Under the pieces are notes generated by a model. That model made no database searches. It was given only the letters and a program-made list of their open reading frames with translations, and was not told the DNA's origin. A stretch of 64,000 bases of DNA from Alistipes sp. CAG:831 (GTDB taxonomy: Bacteria > Bacteroidota > Bacteroidia > Bacteroidales > UBA932), in the NCBI GenBank assembly GCA_000432775.1, contig HF990347.1, positions 1 to 64,000 on the forward strand. Reading direction: 5' to 3'. Within the stretch, counting starts at the first letter, position 1. Each line of letters starts with the position of its first letter. Shown one piece after another: positions 46,818-55,648 of this stretch. Both the position numbers and the translations under genes were made by a program.

Positions 46818-47942
46818 ATGAAAACCCTTATTCTATCGTGCGACATGGGCGGAGGACACAACTCCGCAGCCAAGGCTCTCGCCCAGTGGGGCGGACACTA
46901 CGGAATAGAGTGCGAGATAGCCGACACACTCTCGTTCATCAGTACCGATTTTTCCAAAACCATGTCGGACCTGTACATATTCACCACCAAAAGCAACCTC
47001 ATAAAAGTCATCTACAGGACAGGCGAGATAGTACCACGCTCGCGGCGGGTAAAGTCTCCGGTGTACATGGCCAACAAGATATACTGCAAGCGTCTCTGCG
47101 ACCACATACTCGAAGGCGGCTTCAGTTCGGTGATATGCACCCACGTATTCCCGGCCGAGGCCATGACCGCACTGCGCCGGGCCGGACTGCTGCCGGCCGG
47201 ACTCAGAACAGTATTCGTCCAGACCGACTATGATGCCCTGCCGCTGATGAAGGACCTGGAAGTCGACGGCATCGTAATCCCCCACCCGCACCTTATAGAG
47301 GAATGTGTGGCCATAGGAGCCCGCCGCGAGCTCCTGCATCCGTTCGGCATTCCCGTCAGTGAAGAATGCTGGCATCACAATGACAGGACAGCCGCAAGAA
47401 AGGAGTGCACCGGCATCCTGTCCGCGGAAAAGGATATCCGGAGCAGCGCGGACTGGTATCTGATAATGTCCGGAAGCATGGGTTTCGGCAAGACAGGGGA
47501 GCTCATCAGGACCATCGTAGATACTGAGGGACAGAACGTGGAAGTCCTGGCCGTCTGCGGCAGCAACACCAAGCTCCTCAGCCGGCTGCAGAAAGACTTC
47601 GGCACAGTCCCCAATGTACACCTGCTCGGATTCACCGACCGCGTCCCCCTGCTCATGGATGCCTGCGACGTCCTCTTCACCAAGCCGGGCGGACTGTCCA
47701 GCACAGAAGCCGCCGCCAAGCGAATTCCGATCATACACACCGCACCCATCCCCGGCTGCGAGACCGACAACGCCCGCTTCTTCCACTACCACGGCATGTC
47801 CTACAGCACCACCGATACAGCGCAGCAGGTCGCCGTCGCACACCGTCTCTGCTCTGATAAAAAATTCAGAGAAGATATGACTGCCGCCCAGGCAGCCAAT
47901 ACCTTCCCTGATACTTCGGAGAATATCTTCAATCTCCTATAG
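46818..47942 (+). CDS. MGDG synthase/UgtP-like lipid glycosyltransferase
   Basis: The 374-residue protein begins MKTLILSCDMGGGHNSAAKAL, the MGDG_synth N-terminal glycine loop. The C-terminal half has YLIMSGSMGFGK, LLGFTDRVPLLMDACDVLFTKPGGLSSTEAAAKRIPII, typical GT28 UDP-sugar binding. It would transfer a hexose to diacylglycerol or another lipid at the membrane. No membrane segment is obvious. It is convergent with the P-type ATPase, 3 bases apart. Confidence 0.85.
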   Translation: MKTLILSCDMGGGHNSAAKALAQWGGHYGIECEIADTLSFISTDFSKTMSDLYIFTTKSNLIKVIYRTGEIVPRSRRVKSPVYMANKIYCKRLCDHILEGGFSSVICTHVFPAEAMTALRRAGLLPAGLRTVFVQTDYDALPLMKDLEVDGIVIPHPHLIEECVAIGARRELLHPFGIPVSEECWHHNDRTAARKECTGILSAEKDIRSSADWYLIMSGSMGFGKTGELIRTIVDTEGQNVEVLAVCGSNTKLLSRLQKDFGTVPNVHLLGFTDRVPLLMDACDVLFTKPGGLSSTEAAAKRIPIIHTAPIPGCETDNARFFHYHGMSYSTTDTAQQVAVAHRLCSDKKFREDMTAAQAANTFPDTSENIFNLL

Positions 47943-47944
47943 CA

Positions 47945-50554
47945 TTACTTTCCGTTCCATTTCAGAGCCTTGAAGAGCTCAACCACAACGAGAGGAACAA
48001 GAGCCAGAAGAACGATTATACCCCACTGGTTTAGATTCATGGAGACGAACTCGAAGGCACTCATCAGAGGCGCGATCAGCAGCACTGCGAGGGTCAGCAC
48101 GAGAGACATCAGCAGGGCGAAGATCAGCGGCTTGTTGTTCAGGATATTGAACTTGAAGCGGGACTCTGTGTTGGAGTGCAGGTTACCGGCATGCACGAGC
48201 TTGGCCATGATCAGCGAGGTGAATGCCATGGTCTGACCGAGGGCCTCGCCGCCCTGATTCTTACCTATGATAAAGGCAGTGAGGGTAATGGCCGTCACCA
48301 TAAGACCCTGGTAGCTGATGCGCCAGATCATACCGCGGTCCATGAACTGCTTGCCCTTGCCGCGGGGACTCTTGCTCATCACATCCTTGGCGGCGGGATC
48401 GAGGCTCAGGGCCAGGGCCGGGAAGGTCTCGCTGACGAGGTTGATCCACAGGATGTGTATAGGCAGCAGGGGAATACCCATGTTGAATATAGAGGTGATG
48501 AAGAGCAGAATCACCTCTCCGAGGTTCGTAGACAGCAGGAAGAGAATGGTCTTGAGGATGTTGTCGTAGATACGGCGGCCCTCGGAGACAGCGGAGACGA
48601 TGGTCACGAAATTGTCGTCCTGAAGCACCATGTCCGAAGCGTCCTTGGCCACCTCCGTTCCGGTGATACCCATCGATACTCCGATGTCGGCCTTCTTGAG
48701 GGCCGGGGCGTCGTTGACACCGTCACCCGTCATGGCCACGATCTCGCCCCTCTTCTGCCAGGCCGTCACGATACGTTCCTTCTGCTCGGGAGCGATACGG
48801 GCATAGACCGAATATTTGTCCACATTGGCGTCAAAATAAGCATCGTCGAGCTTCTCGAGGTCAGTACCGGTAATGGCCAGGTCGCCCTCCTGGAAGATGC
48901 CGATCTTCTTGGCTATGGCCAGGGCCGTCACCTTGTGGTCACCTGTAATCATCACGGGACGGATACCGGCGCTGCGGCACTCGGCGATGGCGCCGATGAC
49001 CTCCTCGCGCTCTGGGTCGATCATTCCGACCATACCGACGAAGATCAGGCCGCGCTCGACCTCCTCCATCTCGGAGGATACCTGCTCCATAGGCCTGTAG
49101 GCCATTGCCAGCACCCTGAGGGCCGACTCTGCCATGGCCTCGTTGCGCCTCTGCAGGTCCACTATATCGGATGTGGTTATCTCGCGTACCCCGTCCGCAG
49201 TCTCTATCCGGTCGCAGACGGAGAGTATCTCGTCCAGACCGCCCTTGACATTGGCCCTGAGGGAGCCGTCCTCCATGCGGTTGATGGTCGTCATCCTCTT
49301 GCGGGAGGAGTCGAAGGCCACCTCTCCTACCCTCGGGCAACGGGCCTCAAGCTCATCCTTGACCACACCCTGCTTGGCTCCGAGGTCTATCAGGGCTATC
49401 TCGGTAGGGTCGCCCACCTTGGTTGTGGTGCCGTCGCTGTTCTTGACCACCTTGGCGTCGCAGCAGAGCACGGCTACCGACACCAGACGGTCGATATTGC
49501 CACTGACCGCATAATCCTCCACCACTGTCATCTGGTTCTTGGTCAGAGTACCGGTCTTGTCGGAGCAGATAACGGTAGTACATCCGAGGGTCTCCACAGA
49601 GGGCAGCTTGCGGATGATAGCGTTGTGCCTGGCCATACGGCGCACACCCATCGACAGGATGATGGTCGAGATGGCCGGCAGTCCCTCGGGTATGGCCGCT
49701 ACAGCCAAGGAAATAGCCACCATGAACATGCTGATGACCGGACGGCCGTAGAGCACGCCGATAAGGAATATCACCGCGCAGATTACGATGGAGGCGATGC
49801 CTATCACCTTACCGAGTTTCTCCAGGCGCACCTGCATGGGAGTCTGGGTCTCGGAGTCGCGGTTGAGCATGTTGGCGATCTTGCCTATCTCGGTATTCAT
49901 GCCTGTACCGACCACTATTCCCTTACCGCGGCCGAAGGTCACGACTCCGCTGGAAAACGCCATATTCTTTCTGTCCCCCAAAGGCACATCCGTCTCTTCT
50001 ATAGTCTCCGGGGACTTCTCTACCGGGACTGACTCTCCTGTCATGGACGATTCCTGAATGCTCATATTCACGGACTCTGTTATCCTGATGTCGGCCGGTA
50101 CTATATCGCCGACTTCCAGGACCACCACATCTCCCGGCACCACATCCTCCACGTTTACGATGTAGGACTCCCCGCCGCGGATAACCTTTGCCATGGGAGC
50201 CGCCATCTTCTTCAGGGCATCCATGGACTTCTGGGCCTGGTACTCCTGATAGGCGCCGATAAAGGCATTGAGCAGAAGGATACCCATTATGATGTAGGTA
50301 TCCAGCAGGCCCTCGCCCGTCCGGACACCCATGACGCCGGAAATCACCGCCGCGATAATCAGCAGGATGATAAGAAAACTCTTGAACTGCTCCAGGAACA
50401 TCACGATAAAAGGACGTCCCTTTTTCTGCACGAGCGTATTCTTGCCGTACTTCTCTATACGGGCGGCTATTCCGTCAGGATCGAGACCGCGCCCCGCGTC
50501 GGTCTGCAGCTCCTCAGAAACCTCCTCGATGGAGTGATTGTAGTATTGCTTCAT
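47945..50554 (-). CDS. Calcium-transporting-type P-type ATPase (P2)
   Basis: The ATG at 50554 ([20 protein letters not shown]) gives 869 residues, full length for PMCA/SERCA-like pumps. It has an actuator TGES, the phosphorylated Asp in [35 protein letters not shown], and about ten membrane helices, including [11 protein letters not shown] in TM4 and [20 protein letters not shown] in TM6. The PEGLPA motif suggests Ca2+ or Mn2+ export. An AraC regulator gene is divergent. Confidence 0.92.
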   Translation of the reverse strand: MKQYYNHSIEEVSEELQTDAGRGLDPDGIAARIEKYGKNTLVQKKGRPFIVMFLEQFKSFLIILLIIAAVISGVMGVRTGEGLLDTYIIMGILLLNAFIGAYQEYQAQKSMDALKKMAAPMAKVIRGGESYIVNVEDVVPGDVVVLEVGDIVPADIRITESVNMSIQESSMTGESVPVEKSPETIEETDVPLGDRKNMAFSSGVVTFGRGKGIVVGTGMNTEIGKIANMLNRDSETQTPMQVRLEKLGKVIGIASIVICAVIFLIGVLYGRPVISMFMVAISLAVAAIPEGLPAISTIILSMGVRRMARHNAIIRKLPSVETLGCTTVICSDKTGTLTKNQMTVVEDYAVSGNIDRLVSVAVLCCDAKVVKNSDGTTTKVGDPTEIALIDLGAKQGVVKDELEARCPRVGEVAFDSSRKRMTTINRMEDGSLRANVKGGLDEILSVCDRIETADGVREITTSDIVDLQRRNEAMAESALRVLAMAYRPMEQVSSEMEEVERGLIFVGMVGMIDPEREEVIGAIAECRSAGIRPVMITGDHKVTALAIAKKIGIFQEGDLAITGTDLEKLDDAYFDANVDKYSVYARIAPEQKERIVTAWQKRGEIVAMTGDGVNDAPALKKADIGVSMGITGTEVAKDASDMVLQDDNFVTIVSAVSEGRRIYDNILKTILFLLSTNLGEVILLFITSIFNMGIPLLPIHILWINLVSETFPALALSLDPAAKDVMSKSPRGKGKQFMDRGMIWRISYQGLMVTAITLTAFIIGKNQGGEALGQTMAFTSLIMAKLVHAGNLHSNTESRFKFNILNNKPLIFALLMSLVLTLAVLLIAPLMSAFEFVSMNLNQWGIIVLLALVPLVVVELFKALKWNGK

Positions 50555-50607
50555 ATCATTTGAATTAAACCGGCTGCAAAATTGACACTTCATTGCGTAT
50601 TAATTGT

Positions 50608-50615
50608 TATGTTTG
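50608..50615 (+). promoter_or_regulatory. Promoter -7 box TATGTTTG of the AraC-type gene
   Basis: TATGTTTG 35 bases upstream of the ATG at 50650. Confidence 0.55.
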
Positions 50616-50649
50616 CAGTAGAAAAAATGTAGAAAAAGTCGGATTTTAT

Positions 50650-51408
50650 ATGAAAACGGAAGAAAATGGCTTTACAATAGGACTATGCACCGGCGGACGG
50701 TGGGACCTGCGCATCAGCGGACGCTGCCGCAGCATCACGGAAGGATGCCTTTTCATACTGATTCCGCAGCATTTCACCGAGACGATTTCCCGCTCCGATG
50801 ACTTCAGCGCCAGAACCCTTACCGCATCCCTCGAAGCCATTCTCGAACACCCCAGTCCGGTGGACATCAACATCATCAACATCACTTTCCTTCACCCTGT
50901 CATCCGACTCGACCCGGACAGGGCCGCCGGCCTGCTGGAATATTACGAATTCATAGGGAAGCACACGGGCAGGAGCGACAACATCTACGACAAGGAGCTC
51001 CGCAAGACCCTGCTATACGCCCTCATGCTGGAAATCAGCGATATCTACAACGACATCTCCGGAGACCGCAGCGAGGTGGCCAAACCGCGCCAGGAACAGC
51101 TGACCGACGATTTTTTCAAACTGCTGACGGCACACTACAGAAGCGAGCACAACGTAGCCTTCTACGCCGGACAACTGCACCGCACTCCCAAATATTTCTC
51201 AGAGGCTGTACGCCGTATCAGCGGGCGCTCCGTTTCCGACTGGATAGCCACCATGCTGCTCAGCGACAGCAAGCTGCTGCTCCAGACCACGGACAGGACC
51301 ATACTCGAGATATCGGAGGAACTGGGATTCTCCAGCCCCTCGGTCTTCGTGCAGTTCTTCCGGCACCATACCGGCACCACACCGCTGCAGTACCGCAAAC
51401 AGCTATAG
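50650..51408 (+). CDS. AraC family transcriptional regulator
   Basis: The start at 50650 (MKTEENGFTIGLCTGGRWDL) is downstream of the promoter box and gives 252 residues. An N-terminal cupin-like sensory part is followed by the two-HTH AraC domain (NVAFYAGQLHRTPKYFSEAVRRISGRS; TILEISEELGFSSPSVFVQFFRHHTGTTPLQYR). It may control itself or the divergent ATPase gene. Its 3' end overlaps the cls gene end by 6 bases. Confidence 0.92.
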   Translation: MKTEENGFTIGLCTGGRWDLRISGRCRSITEGCLFILIPQHFTETISRSDDFSARTLTASLEAILEHPSPVDINIINITFLHPVIRLDPDRAAGLLEYYEFIGKHTGRSDNIYDKELRKTLLYALMLEISDIYNDISGDRSEVAKPRQEQLTDDFFKLLTAHYRSEHNVAFYAGQLHRTPKYFSEAVRRISGRSVSDWIATMLLSDSKLLLQTTDRTILEISEELGFSSPSVFVQFFRHHTGTTPLQYRKQL

Positions 51409-52896
51409 CAGAGGACTGACCAGACGGGCTACCGACTCGTTGAATTTGTTGCGGCGAGGACGCTTGCGCCACTTGGCCTTAGTCACCAAGGTGCAGCGGG
51501 AAAGGTCCCTGCGGAACTGGTCCTCAACAGTCTTCGCGCATTCCGCATCATAGATGACAGAAGTCACCTCGAAATGATGCTCGAAACTGCGGTTGTCCAT
51601 ATTTGCCGAACCGATGATGCAGTACTCCCCGTCTATGCTGAGCACCTTTGAATGATTGAATCCCCTCTTGAACAGATACACCTTGACTCCCGCCTCTATA
51701 AGCTCCGATATATAGGACATGGTACCCCAGTTTGTCAGCCATGTATCCGAGCGTTCCGGTATCATCAGCGACACCTCCACATCGGACAGGGCCGTGATCT
51801 TGATGGCATTGAGTATTGTCTCCGAGGGTATGAAATACGGAGTTATGATGTAGATGTGGTTGCGTGCCTTGGTGATGGCGGTAAAGTAGCACTGCATGAT
51901 GGCGGCCCAGTCGCTGTCCGGTCCAGAAGCCAGTATCTGCGCATAGTACCGGTTGCCCCCTGCCCTGCCGGCCGTGAGCAGTTCCTTGTCCTTTGCATCC
52001 AGATACGGGTAGTATTTCCGGCGGCGACCCAGATTCTTGTTCAGGATAAAATACCTGTCCAGCAGGAAGGTCGCCTGGATGGAAGTCACCGAAGTACCCT
52101 CTATCCGCACATGAGTGTCCCGCCATTCGGGGAAATCCCCCCCGTCATAGTAGCGGTCCGCTATGTTGACACCGCCCAGAAAACCCACGCGCCCGTCCAC
52201 TACCAGTATCTTGCGGTGATTGCGGTAATTGACTATCGGAGGCAGGAAAAAGAGCCGGAACGGGGAGAAATTGAGGATCTCCACCCCGGCCTCCTGCAGC
52301 TCCCCCAGGAACTTCCGGCCAAGGTGCCTTCCTCCGAACCCGTCGAACATCATCCGTACCTCCACCCCCTCCCGTGCCTTGGCGACAAGCACCTCCTTGA
52401 AGGCATTGCCGACCTTGTCATCCTCTATAATGAAGGACTGCAGATGGATATGGGTCCTGGCCCCGCGCATTTCCTCCAGCATAGCCGAAAGAGCCTCCTT
52501 CCCCGAGAAATAAATCCGCACGTTTTCATTGGCGGAAAGCAGACTGTGCGCACTGCGGATATTCTGGACCACCAGCTTGTGGTAGCGCCGTACCTCCTGA
52601 GGGATATTCTCCCTGTTCCCGAATTTCTCCAGCATCTCCTTGCACAGCTCCCTCCTCAACCCGATATCACCAGCCCCCTTGCGGGAAAACATCTTGTCCT
52701 TGCGGAAATTGCGCCCGAAGAAAAAATACAGGATAATGCCGATATACGGCAACAATATCATGACCATCACCCAAGAGAGTGTCTTGACCGGATCCCTCTT
52801 GCTGGAAATCAGCATAACGGAAGAATACACCGCTATGGCTATGTTGAGCAGGTAAAGCAACGATGTAAATACGGGCCACAGCTGGGTGAACGTCAT
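51403..52896 (-). CDS. cls: Cardiolipin synthase
   Basis: A 497-residue membrane enzyme: two N-terminal helices (LLYLLNIAIAVYSSVMLI; VMVMILLPYIGIILYFFFG) and two HKD motifs, NHRKILVVDGRVGFLGGVN and NHSKVLSIDGEYCIIGSANMD. It joins two phosphatidylglycerols into cardiolipin. Full length for the ClsA type. It is next to the menaquinone methyltransferase, 2 bases away. Confidence 0.93.
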   Translation of the reverse strand: MTFTQLWPVFTSLLYLLNIAIAVYSSVMLISSKRDPVKTLSWVMVMILLPYIGIILYFFFGRNFRKDKMFSRKGAGDIGLRRELCKEMLEKFGNRENIPQEVRRYHKLVVQNIRSAHSLLSANENVRIYFSGKEALSAMLEEMRGARTHIHLQSFIIEDDKVGNAFKEVLVAKAREGVEVRMMFDGFGGRHLGRKFLGELQEAGVEILNFSPFRLFFLPPIVNYRNHRKILVVDGRVGFLGGVNIADRYYDGGDFPEWRDTHVRIEGTSVTSIQATFLLDRYFILNKNLGRRRKYYPYLDAKDKELLTAGRAGGNRYYAQILASGPDSDWAAIMQCYFTAITKARNHIYIITPYFIPSETILNAIKITALSDVEVSLMIPERSDTWLTNWGTMSYISELIEAGVKVYLFKRGFNHSKVLSIDGEYCIIGSANMDNRSFEHHFEVTSVIYDAECAKTVEDQFRRDLSRCTLVTKAKWRKRPRRNKFNESVARLVSPLL

Positions 52897-52898
52897 GA

Positions 52899-53603
52899 TT
52901 ACTTCCTCCCTATATAAAGGTAAGACACTCCGCCTGTCATGGACCTCGCGGTCACGTCCCTGAAGCCCCCTTCCGAAAGTTCAGCACTGAACTTGACCGG
53001 GGAAGGGAAATCGAACGAGGATTCCGGCAGATAGGAATAGGCATACGACTGCCTGGAGACAAGCCGGCCTATTGCCGGAAGGATATTCTTGAAATACAAT
53101 GTATAGACACCTCTCCACAGCCTGTTGCGGGGAATGGAGAATTCCGCAATGGCAAGCATCCCTCCATCCTTGAGGACGCGGTGCAGTTCCCTGATACATT
53201 GTTCCCGCTTATCGAAATTACGGATACCGAATGCAATGGTCACCGCATCGAAACTACCGTCGGCAAAAGGCAGATCGGATGCATCTCCGAAACGGAAATC
53301 AATGTCAGGAGCCTTTTTCCTGGCTATAGCCAGCATATTCTCCGATATATCAGCCCCGACAACATCGAGGCCCTTGCGCCTGAGCGCGATGGTAACATCC
53401 CCTGTCCCGCAGGCCATATCCAGGACACTGACATCACCGTTTCTCTGAGCACAGAACGAGACGACAGCACGCACCAGACGCCTCCTCCAGGAACGGTCTA
53501 TCCCGAAGGAGAGAAGATGATTCAGTCTGTCGTACACCGGGGCGATCGAATCGAACATCGAGGAGATTGCCTCCCGGCTCTTGTTAAGCTGTCTTTCCGG
53601 CAT
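52899..53603 (-). CDS. menG: Demethylmenaquinone methyltransferase (UbiE/MenG)
   Basis: The ATG at 53603 (MPERQLNKSREAISSMFDSI) gives 234 residues; an upstream ATG at 53633 overlaps the neighbour more. It has FDSIAPVYDRLNHLLSFGIDRSWRR, SAM motif VLDMACGTGDVTIAL, and AFGIRNFDKREQCIRELHRVLKDGG, all UbiE/MenG signatures. It catalyses the last methylation in menaquinone synthesis. Confidence 0.95.
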   Translation of the reverse strand: MPERQLNKSREAISSMFDSIAPVYDRLNHLLSFGIDRSWRRRLVRAVVSFCAQRNGDVSVLDMACGTGDVTIALRRKGLDVVGADISENMLAIARKKAPDIDFRFGDASDLPFADGSFDAVTIAFGIRNFDKREQCIRELHRVLKDGGMLAIAEFSIPRNRLWRGVYTLYFKNILPAIGRLVSRQSYAYSYLPESSFDFPSPVKFSAELSEGGFRDVTARSMTGGVSYLYIGRK

Positions 53604-53994
53604 ATTCCGAGATAAAACCGTAGGAATGGTCATCCATCCTCAGCTCACCCTTGGTAACGTGGCCGAGGAGCGTGGTCTCAATCCCGTGGTTGAACATAAA
53701 GTTGACGAAGTCTCCTTCCTGATCGTTGTTCACAGAGACGATTGCCACGTACTTCGTATTGCCGTAGAGAAACTCCTCATCGGTGAGGTCAGAGTCCCCC
53801 GTAATATCGAAGCCCAAAGCCTTGTCCCTGCAGCACTCGACCAGCGAATGAAAAATACCCTTTCCGGATATCCGATGGAGGGAAGTGATAAAGCCCGAAT
53901 CAATGCTCGAATTCAGGTAATCCACTGCCTCAGAGGACGTTACTAAATACAAAGTATCGCCCTTCTGCACAAAGCTGCTGTTTGTCTCTTTCAT
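53584..53994 (-). CDS. Orphan AIR-synthase-related C-terminal-like domain protein
   Basis: The 136-residue protein contains ISGKGIFHSLVECCRDKALGFDI, EFLYGNTKYVAIVSVNNDQEGDFVNFM and TLLGHVTKGELRM. This resembles the C-terminal half of PurL/PurM (HSLVECC..., VSV...F...G..T..LGxVT.G). No ATP-binding N-terminal half is present. It overlaps menG by 20 bases. It could be a stand-alone regulator or a decayed purine enzyme; intact reading frame argues for a function. Confidence 0.5.
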   Translation of the reverse strand: MKETNSSFVQKGDTLYLVTSSEAVDYLNSSIDSGFITSLHRISGKGIFHSLVECCRDKALGFDITGDSDLTDEEFLYGNTKYVAIVSVNNDQEGDFVNFMFNHGIETTLLGHVTKGELRMDDHSYGFISEYAGKTA

Positions 53995-54073
53995 GGCCTG
54001 AGTGGTTATTGTTCAAAATTGATGTAAATTTAAGAAAATTTTCAAAAATTGTTTCATTTTAAAAAAAACAATG

Positions 54074-54081
54074 TATATTTG
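54074..54081 (+). promoter_or_regulatory. Promoter -7 box TATATTTG of tRNA-Leu
   Basis: TATATTTG 20 bases upstream of the tRNA 5' end. Confidence 0.65.
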
Positions 54082-54101
54082 CAGCCCGAAACCCAAAAAG
54101 A

Positions 54102-54186
54102 GCCCAGATGGTGAAATTGGTAGACACGCTACTTTGAGGGGGTAGTGCCTGTTTAAGGCGTGCAAGTTCGAGTCTTGTTCTGGGCA
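54102..54186 (+). tRNA. tRNA-Leu (anticodon GAG)
   Basis: GCCCAGATGGTGAAATTGGT start; acceptor GCCCAGA/TCTGGGC, anticodon stem CTACT/GGTAG with loop TTGAGGG, a long variable arm as expected for Leu, and T arm GCAAG-TTCGAGT-CTTGT. CCA is not encoded. It reads CUC/CUU codons. Confidence 0.93.
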
Positions 54187-54194
54187 CAAAAAAA

Positions 54195-54225
54195 GGTGAG
54201 AATCTCTTGATTCTCACCTTTTTTT
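54195..54225 (+). terminator. Terminator of tRNA-Leu
   Basis: GGTGAGAAT CTCTTG ATTCTCACC, 9-bp perfect stem, then TTTTTTT. The A run before it would serve the other strand too. Confidence 0.9.
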
Positions 54226-54302
54226 GTGCCCAGGCGGGCGCCTTTTGTCTACCCATCCCCCGGCCCCTTCCCTGGAAGGGGAGCTTGTCGCGGGACTCCA
54301 CG

Positions 54303-54330
54303 GGAGAATCTTTCGATTCTCTCCTTTTTC
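54303..54330 (+). terminator. Second terminator-like hairpin, similar to the tRNA-Leu one
   Basis: GGAGAATCTTTCGATTCTCTCC followed by TTTTT and GTGCCCA. The GTGCCCA also follows the first terminator, which suggests a partial duplication of the tRNA 3' end. Confidence 0.55.
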
Positions 54331-54661
54331 GTGCCCAAGGCATTTTTACGGGTAACCATTAGACTATACTGTGAATAAAAAGTCTATCTCTAGAAATATA
54401 TGCTCATATTCGTTCAACGAAATTTTGTCGGGCAGGATATACTTCCGCTAACCATCTTGTTCTCAAATACACACACTTAAGCGTTATTGCCGTAAGCGAT
54501 TTCAAACGGCTCACAGCATCACATTGAAAAGCAAACATCCTACATCCCAGCGACTTAATACACATGTTTCCTCCCCGACAAAATTTAGTTCGTCGATTCG
54601 GATTAATGATTCATCTAGGACACATCTGAACCATAAGGGCAAAGGCATTTAAGACAGTCCA

Positions 54662-54699
54662 GAAGGTGCCGACGAAAGTGAAGTTTCATCGGCACCTTC
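54662..54699. repeat. 16-bp-stem hairpin
   Basis: GAAGGTGCCGACGAAA, loop GTGAAG, TTTCATCGGCACCTTC; a single mismatch on the plus strand, a G-U on the minus strand. No T run, so not a simple terminator. Confidence 0.75.
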
Positions 54700-54955
54700 C
54701 GGTAATCTCTGATACTGCACGTGATGCGGTACAGTGTTGAATGACAGGATTGTGAGCCGGTTAGTCGTAGTTCCACAAATTCATAGCACAAGTTTTGCCG
54801 GTCAAAGCGCAATCCAGGTAACAGTAGAAATTTACCCCGCGTGGATTTTTACTGAGCCGGGATTAGCGCGCTACCGCTTGCTTTTCCCGCACTGAGGCAG
54901 GCCTTATAAAGGCGTCCGCAGGAACTCTGTTCCTGCAATGTGGCTTTGCCACATA

Positions 54956-55017
54956 CTTTACATTATATGAGAGCCAGCGGCAAGTGAACTTACCGCTGGC
55001 TCTCATATAATGTAAAG
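54956..55017. repeat. Perfect 25-bp inverted repeat (62-bp hairpin)
   Basis: Arms CTTTACATTATATGAGAGCC (first 20 of 25) and its exact reverse complement, spaced by 12 bases that can pair further (AAGT/ACTT). It is flanked by several smaller perfect hairpins. Confidence 0.9.
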
Positions 55018-55057
55018 GGACGCGCACTGCTGCCGTCCCTTATTGCCTTAATGGCTG

Positions 55058-55131
55058 TGACCTCGGCGGGATTCAAACCCACAACCTTCTGATCCGTAGT
55101 CAGATGCTCTATTCAGTTGAGCTACGAGGCC
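55058..55131 (-). tRNA. tRNA-Arg (anticodon ACG)
   Basis: Minus strand GGCCTCGTAGCTCAACTGAA start; acceptor GGCCTCG/CGAGGTC, anticodon stem TCTGA/TCAGA with loop CTACGGA, T arm TTGTGGGTTTGAATCCCGC. CCA is not encoded. ACG is expected to be read after A-to-I editing. It is 13 bases downstream of rplS and is probably co-transcribed. Confidence 0.93.
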
Positions 55132-55144
55132 AATATTTCAGAAA

Positions 55145-55531
55145 CTATTCTGCTTTTCCTGTTTCCTCGGCAATTACACCGGTGAACTTCTTCTCCTTGA
55201 TGCGGGCCTTCTTACCTGTGAGATTCCTGAGGTAGAAGATTCTAGCCCTACGCACCTTACCGCTCTTGTTGAGCTCTATCTCGGAGATGAAAGGTGAGTA
55301 CAGAGGGAAAATCCTCTCGACTCCTACACCATTGGAAATCTTGCGCACTGTGAAAGTCTGGGTTGTTCCTGCGCCTTTCCTCTGTATCACAACTCCACGG
55401 AACTTCTGGAGTCTCTCCTTATTCTCCTCTTTGATCTTATAAGTCACAGTCACCGTATCACCAGCCTTAAACTCGGGATACTTCTTCTCGTCCTGTGCAA
55501 ATGCCTGTTCTGCAATCTTTATTAAATCCAT
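55145..55531 (-). CDS. rplS: 50S ribosomal protein L19
   Basis: A 128-residue protein, [20 protein letters not shown], with [62 protein letters not shown], the L19 core. The C-terminal extension IAEETGKAE is typical of Bacteroidetes. Promoter TATCTTTG at 55606. Confidence 0.97.
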   Translation of the reverse strand: MDLIKIAEQAFAQDEKKYPEFKAGDTVTVTYKIKEENKERLQKFRGVVIQRKGAGTTQTFTVRKISNGVGVERIFPLYSPFISEIELNKSGKVRRARIFYLRNLTGKKARIKEKKFTGVIAEETGKAE

Positions 55532-55605
55532 TTTCTTATTCCTTTAGTGGCAACGTTGCTGTCATCATCGACATCCTGCAAGAGGTTGCTTATTTTTTGG
55601 GACTG

Positions 55606-55613
55606 CAAAGATA
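55606..55613 (-). promoter_or_regulatory. Promoter -7 box TATCTTTG of rplS
   Basis: Minus strand TATCTTTG 75 bases upstream of the rplS ATG, leaving room for a leader. Confidence 0.6.
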
Positions 55614-55648
55614 TACAAAAGAGAACATATTGCAAATTTTTTTATCAA

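Larger units (their letters stand above)
54187..55057. other. 870-bp gene-free interval with many inverted repeats
   Basis: I see no convincing gene here; short frames lack plausible starts and composition. It holds the tRNA-Leu terminator, a second similar hairpin (54303-54330), a pair of inverted 13-mers (54420 and 54574), a 16-bp-stem hairpin (54662-54699) and a dense cluster of hairpins (54842-55044). It may be a graveyard of small mobile elements or a structured RNA. Confidence 0.7.

Noticed and set aside
46833..47843. 336-residue minus-strand frame opposite the glycosyltransferase
   Set aside because: Shadow of a well-conserved gene; no start signal and no known domain.
48176..50032. 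618-residue plus-strand frame opposite the P-type ATPase
   Set aside because: It is antisense to a full-length conserved ATPase, histidine/glycine rich and without any domain; an effect of high GC codon bias.
51652..52917. 421-residue plus-strand frame opposite cls
   Set aside because: Antisense to cardiolipin synthase with both HKD motifs intact; no promoter or domain.
54059..54343. Small ORF across tRNA-Leu and its terminators
   Set aside because: Overlaps a tRNA and two hairpins; composition is that of tRNA read backwards.
54615..54812. 65-residue minus-strand ORF in the gene-free interval
   Set aside because: It includes the hairpin at 54662-54699, has no start signal and no similarity to a known protein type.
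54956..55017. Retron or attC-type element
   Set aside because: No reverse transcriptase, integron integrase or attC core sites are visible near the hairpin cluster.
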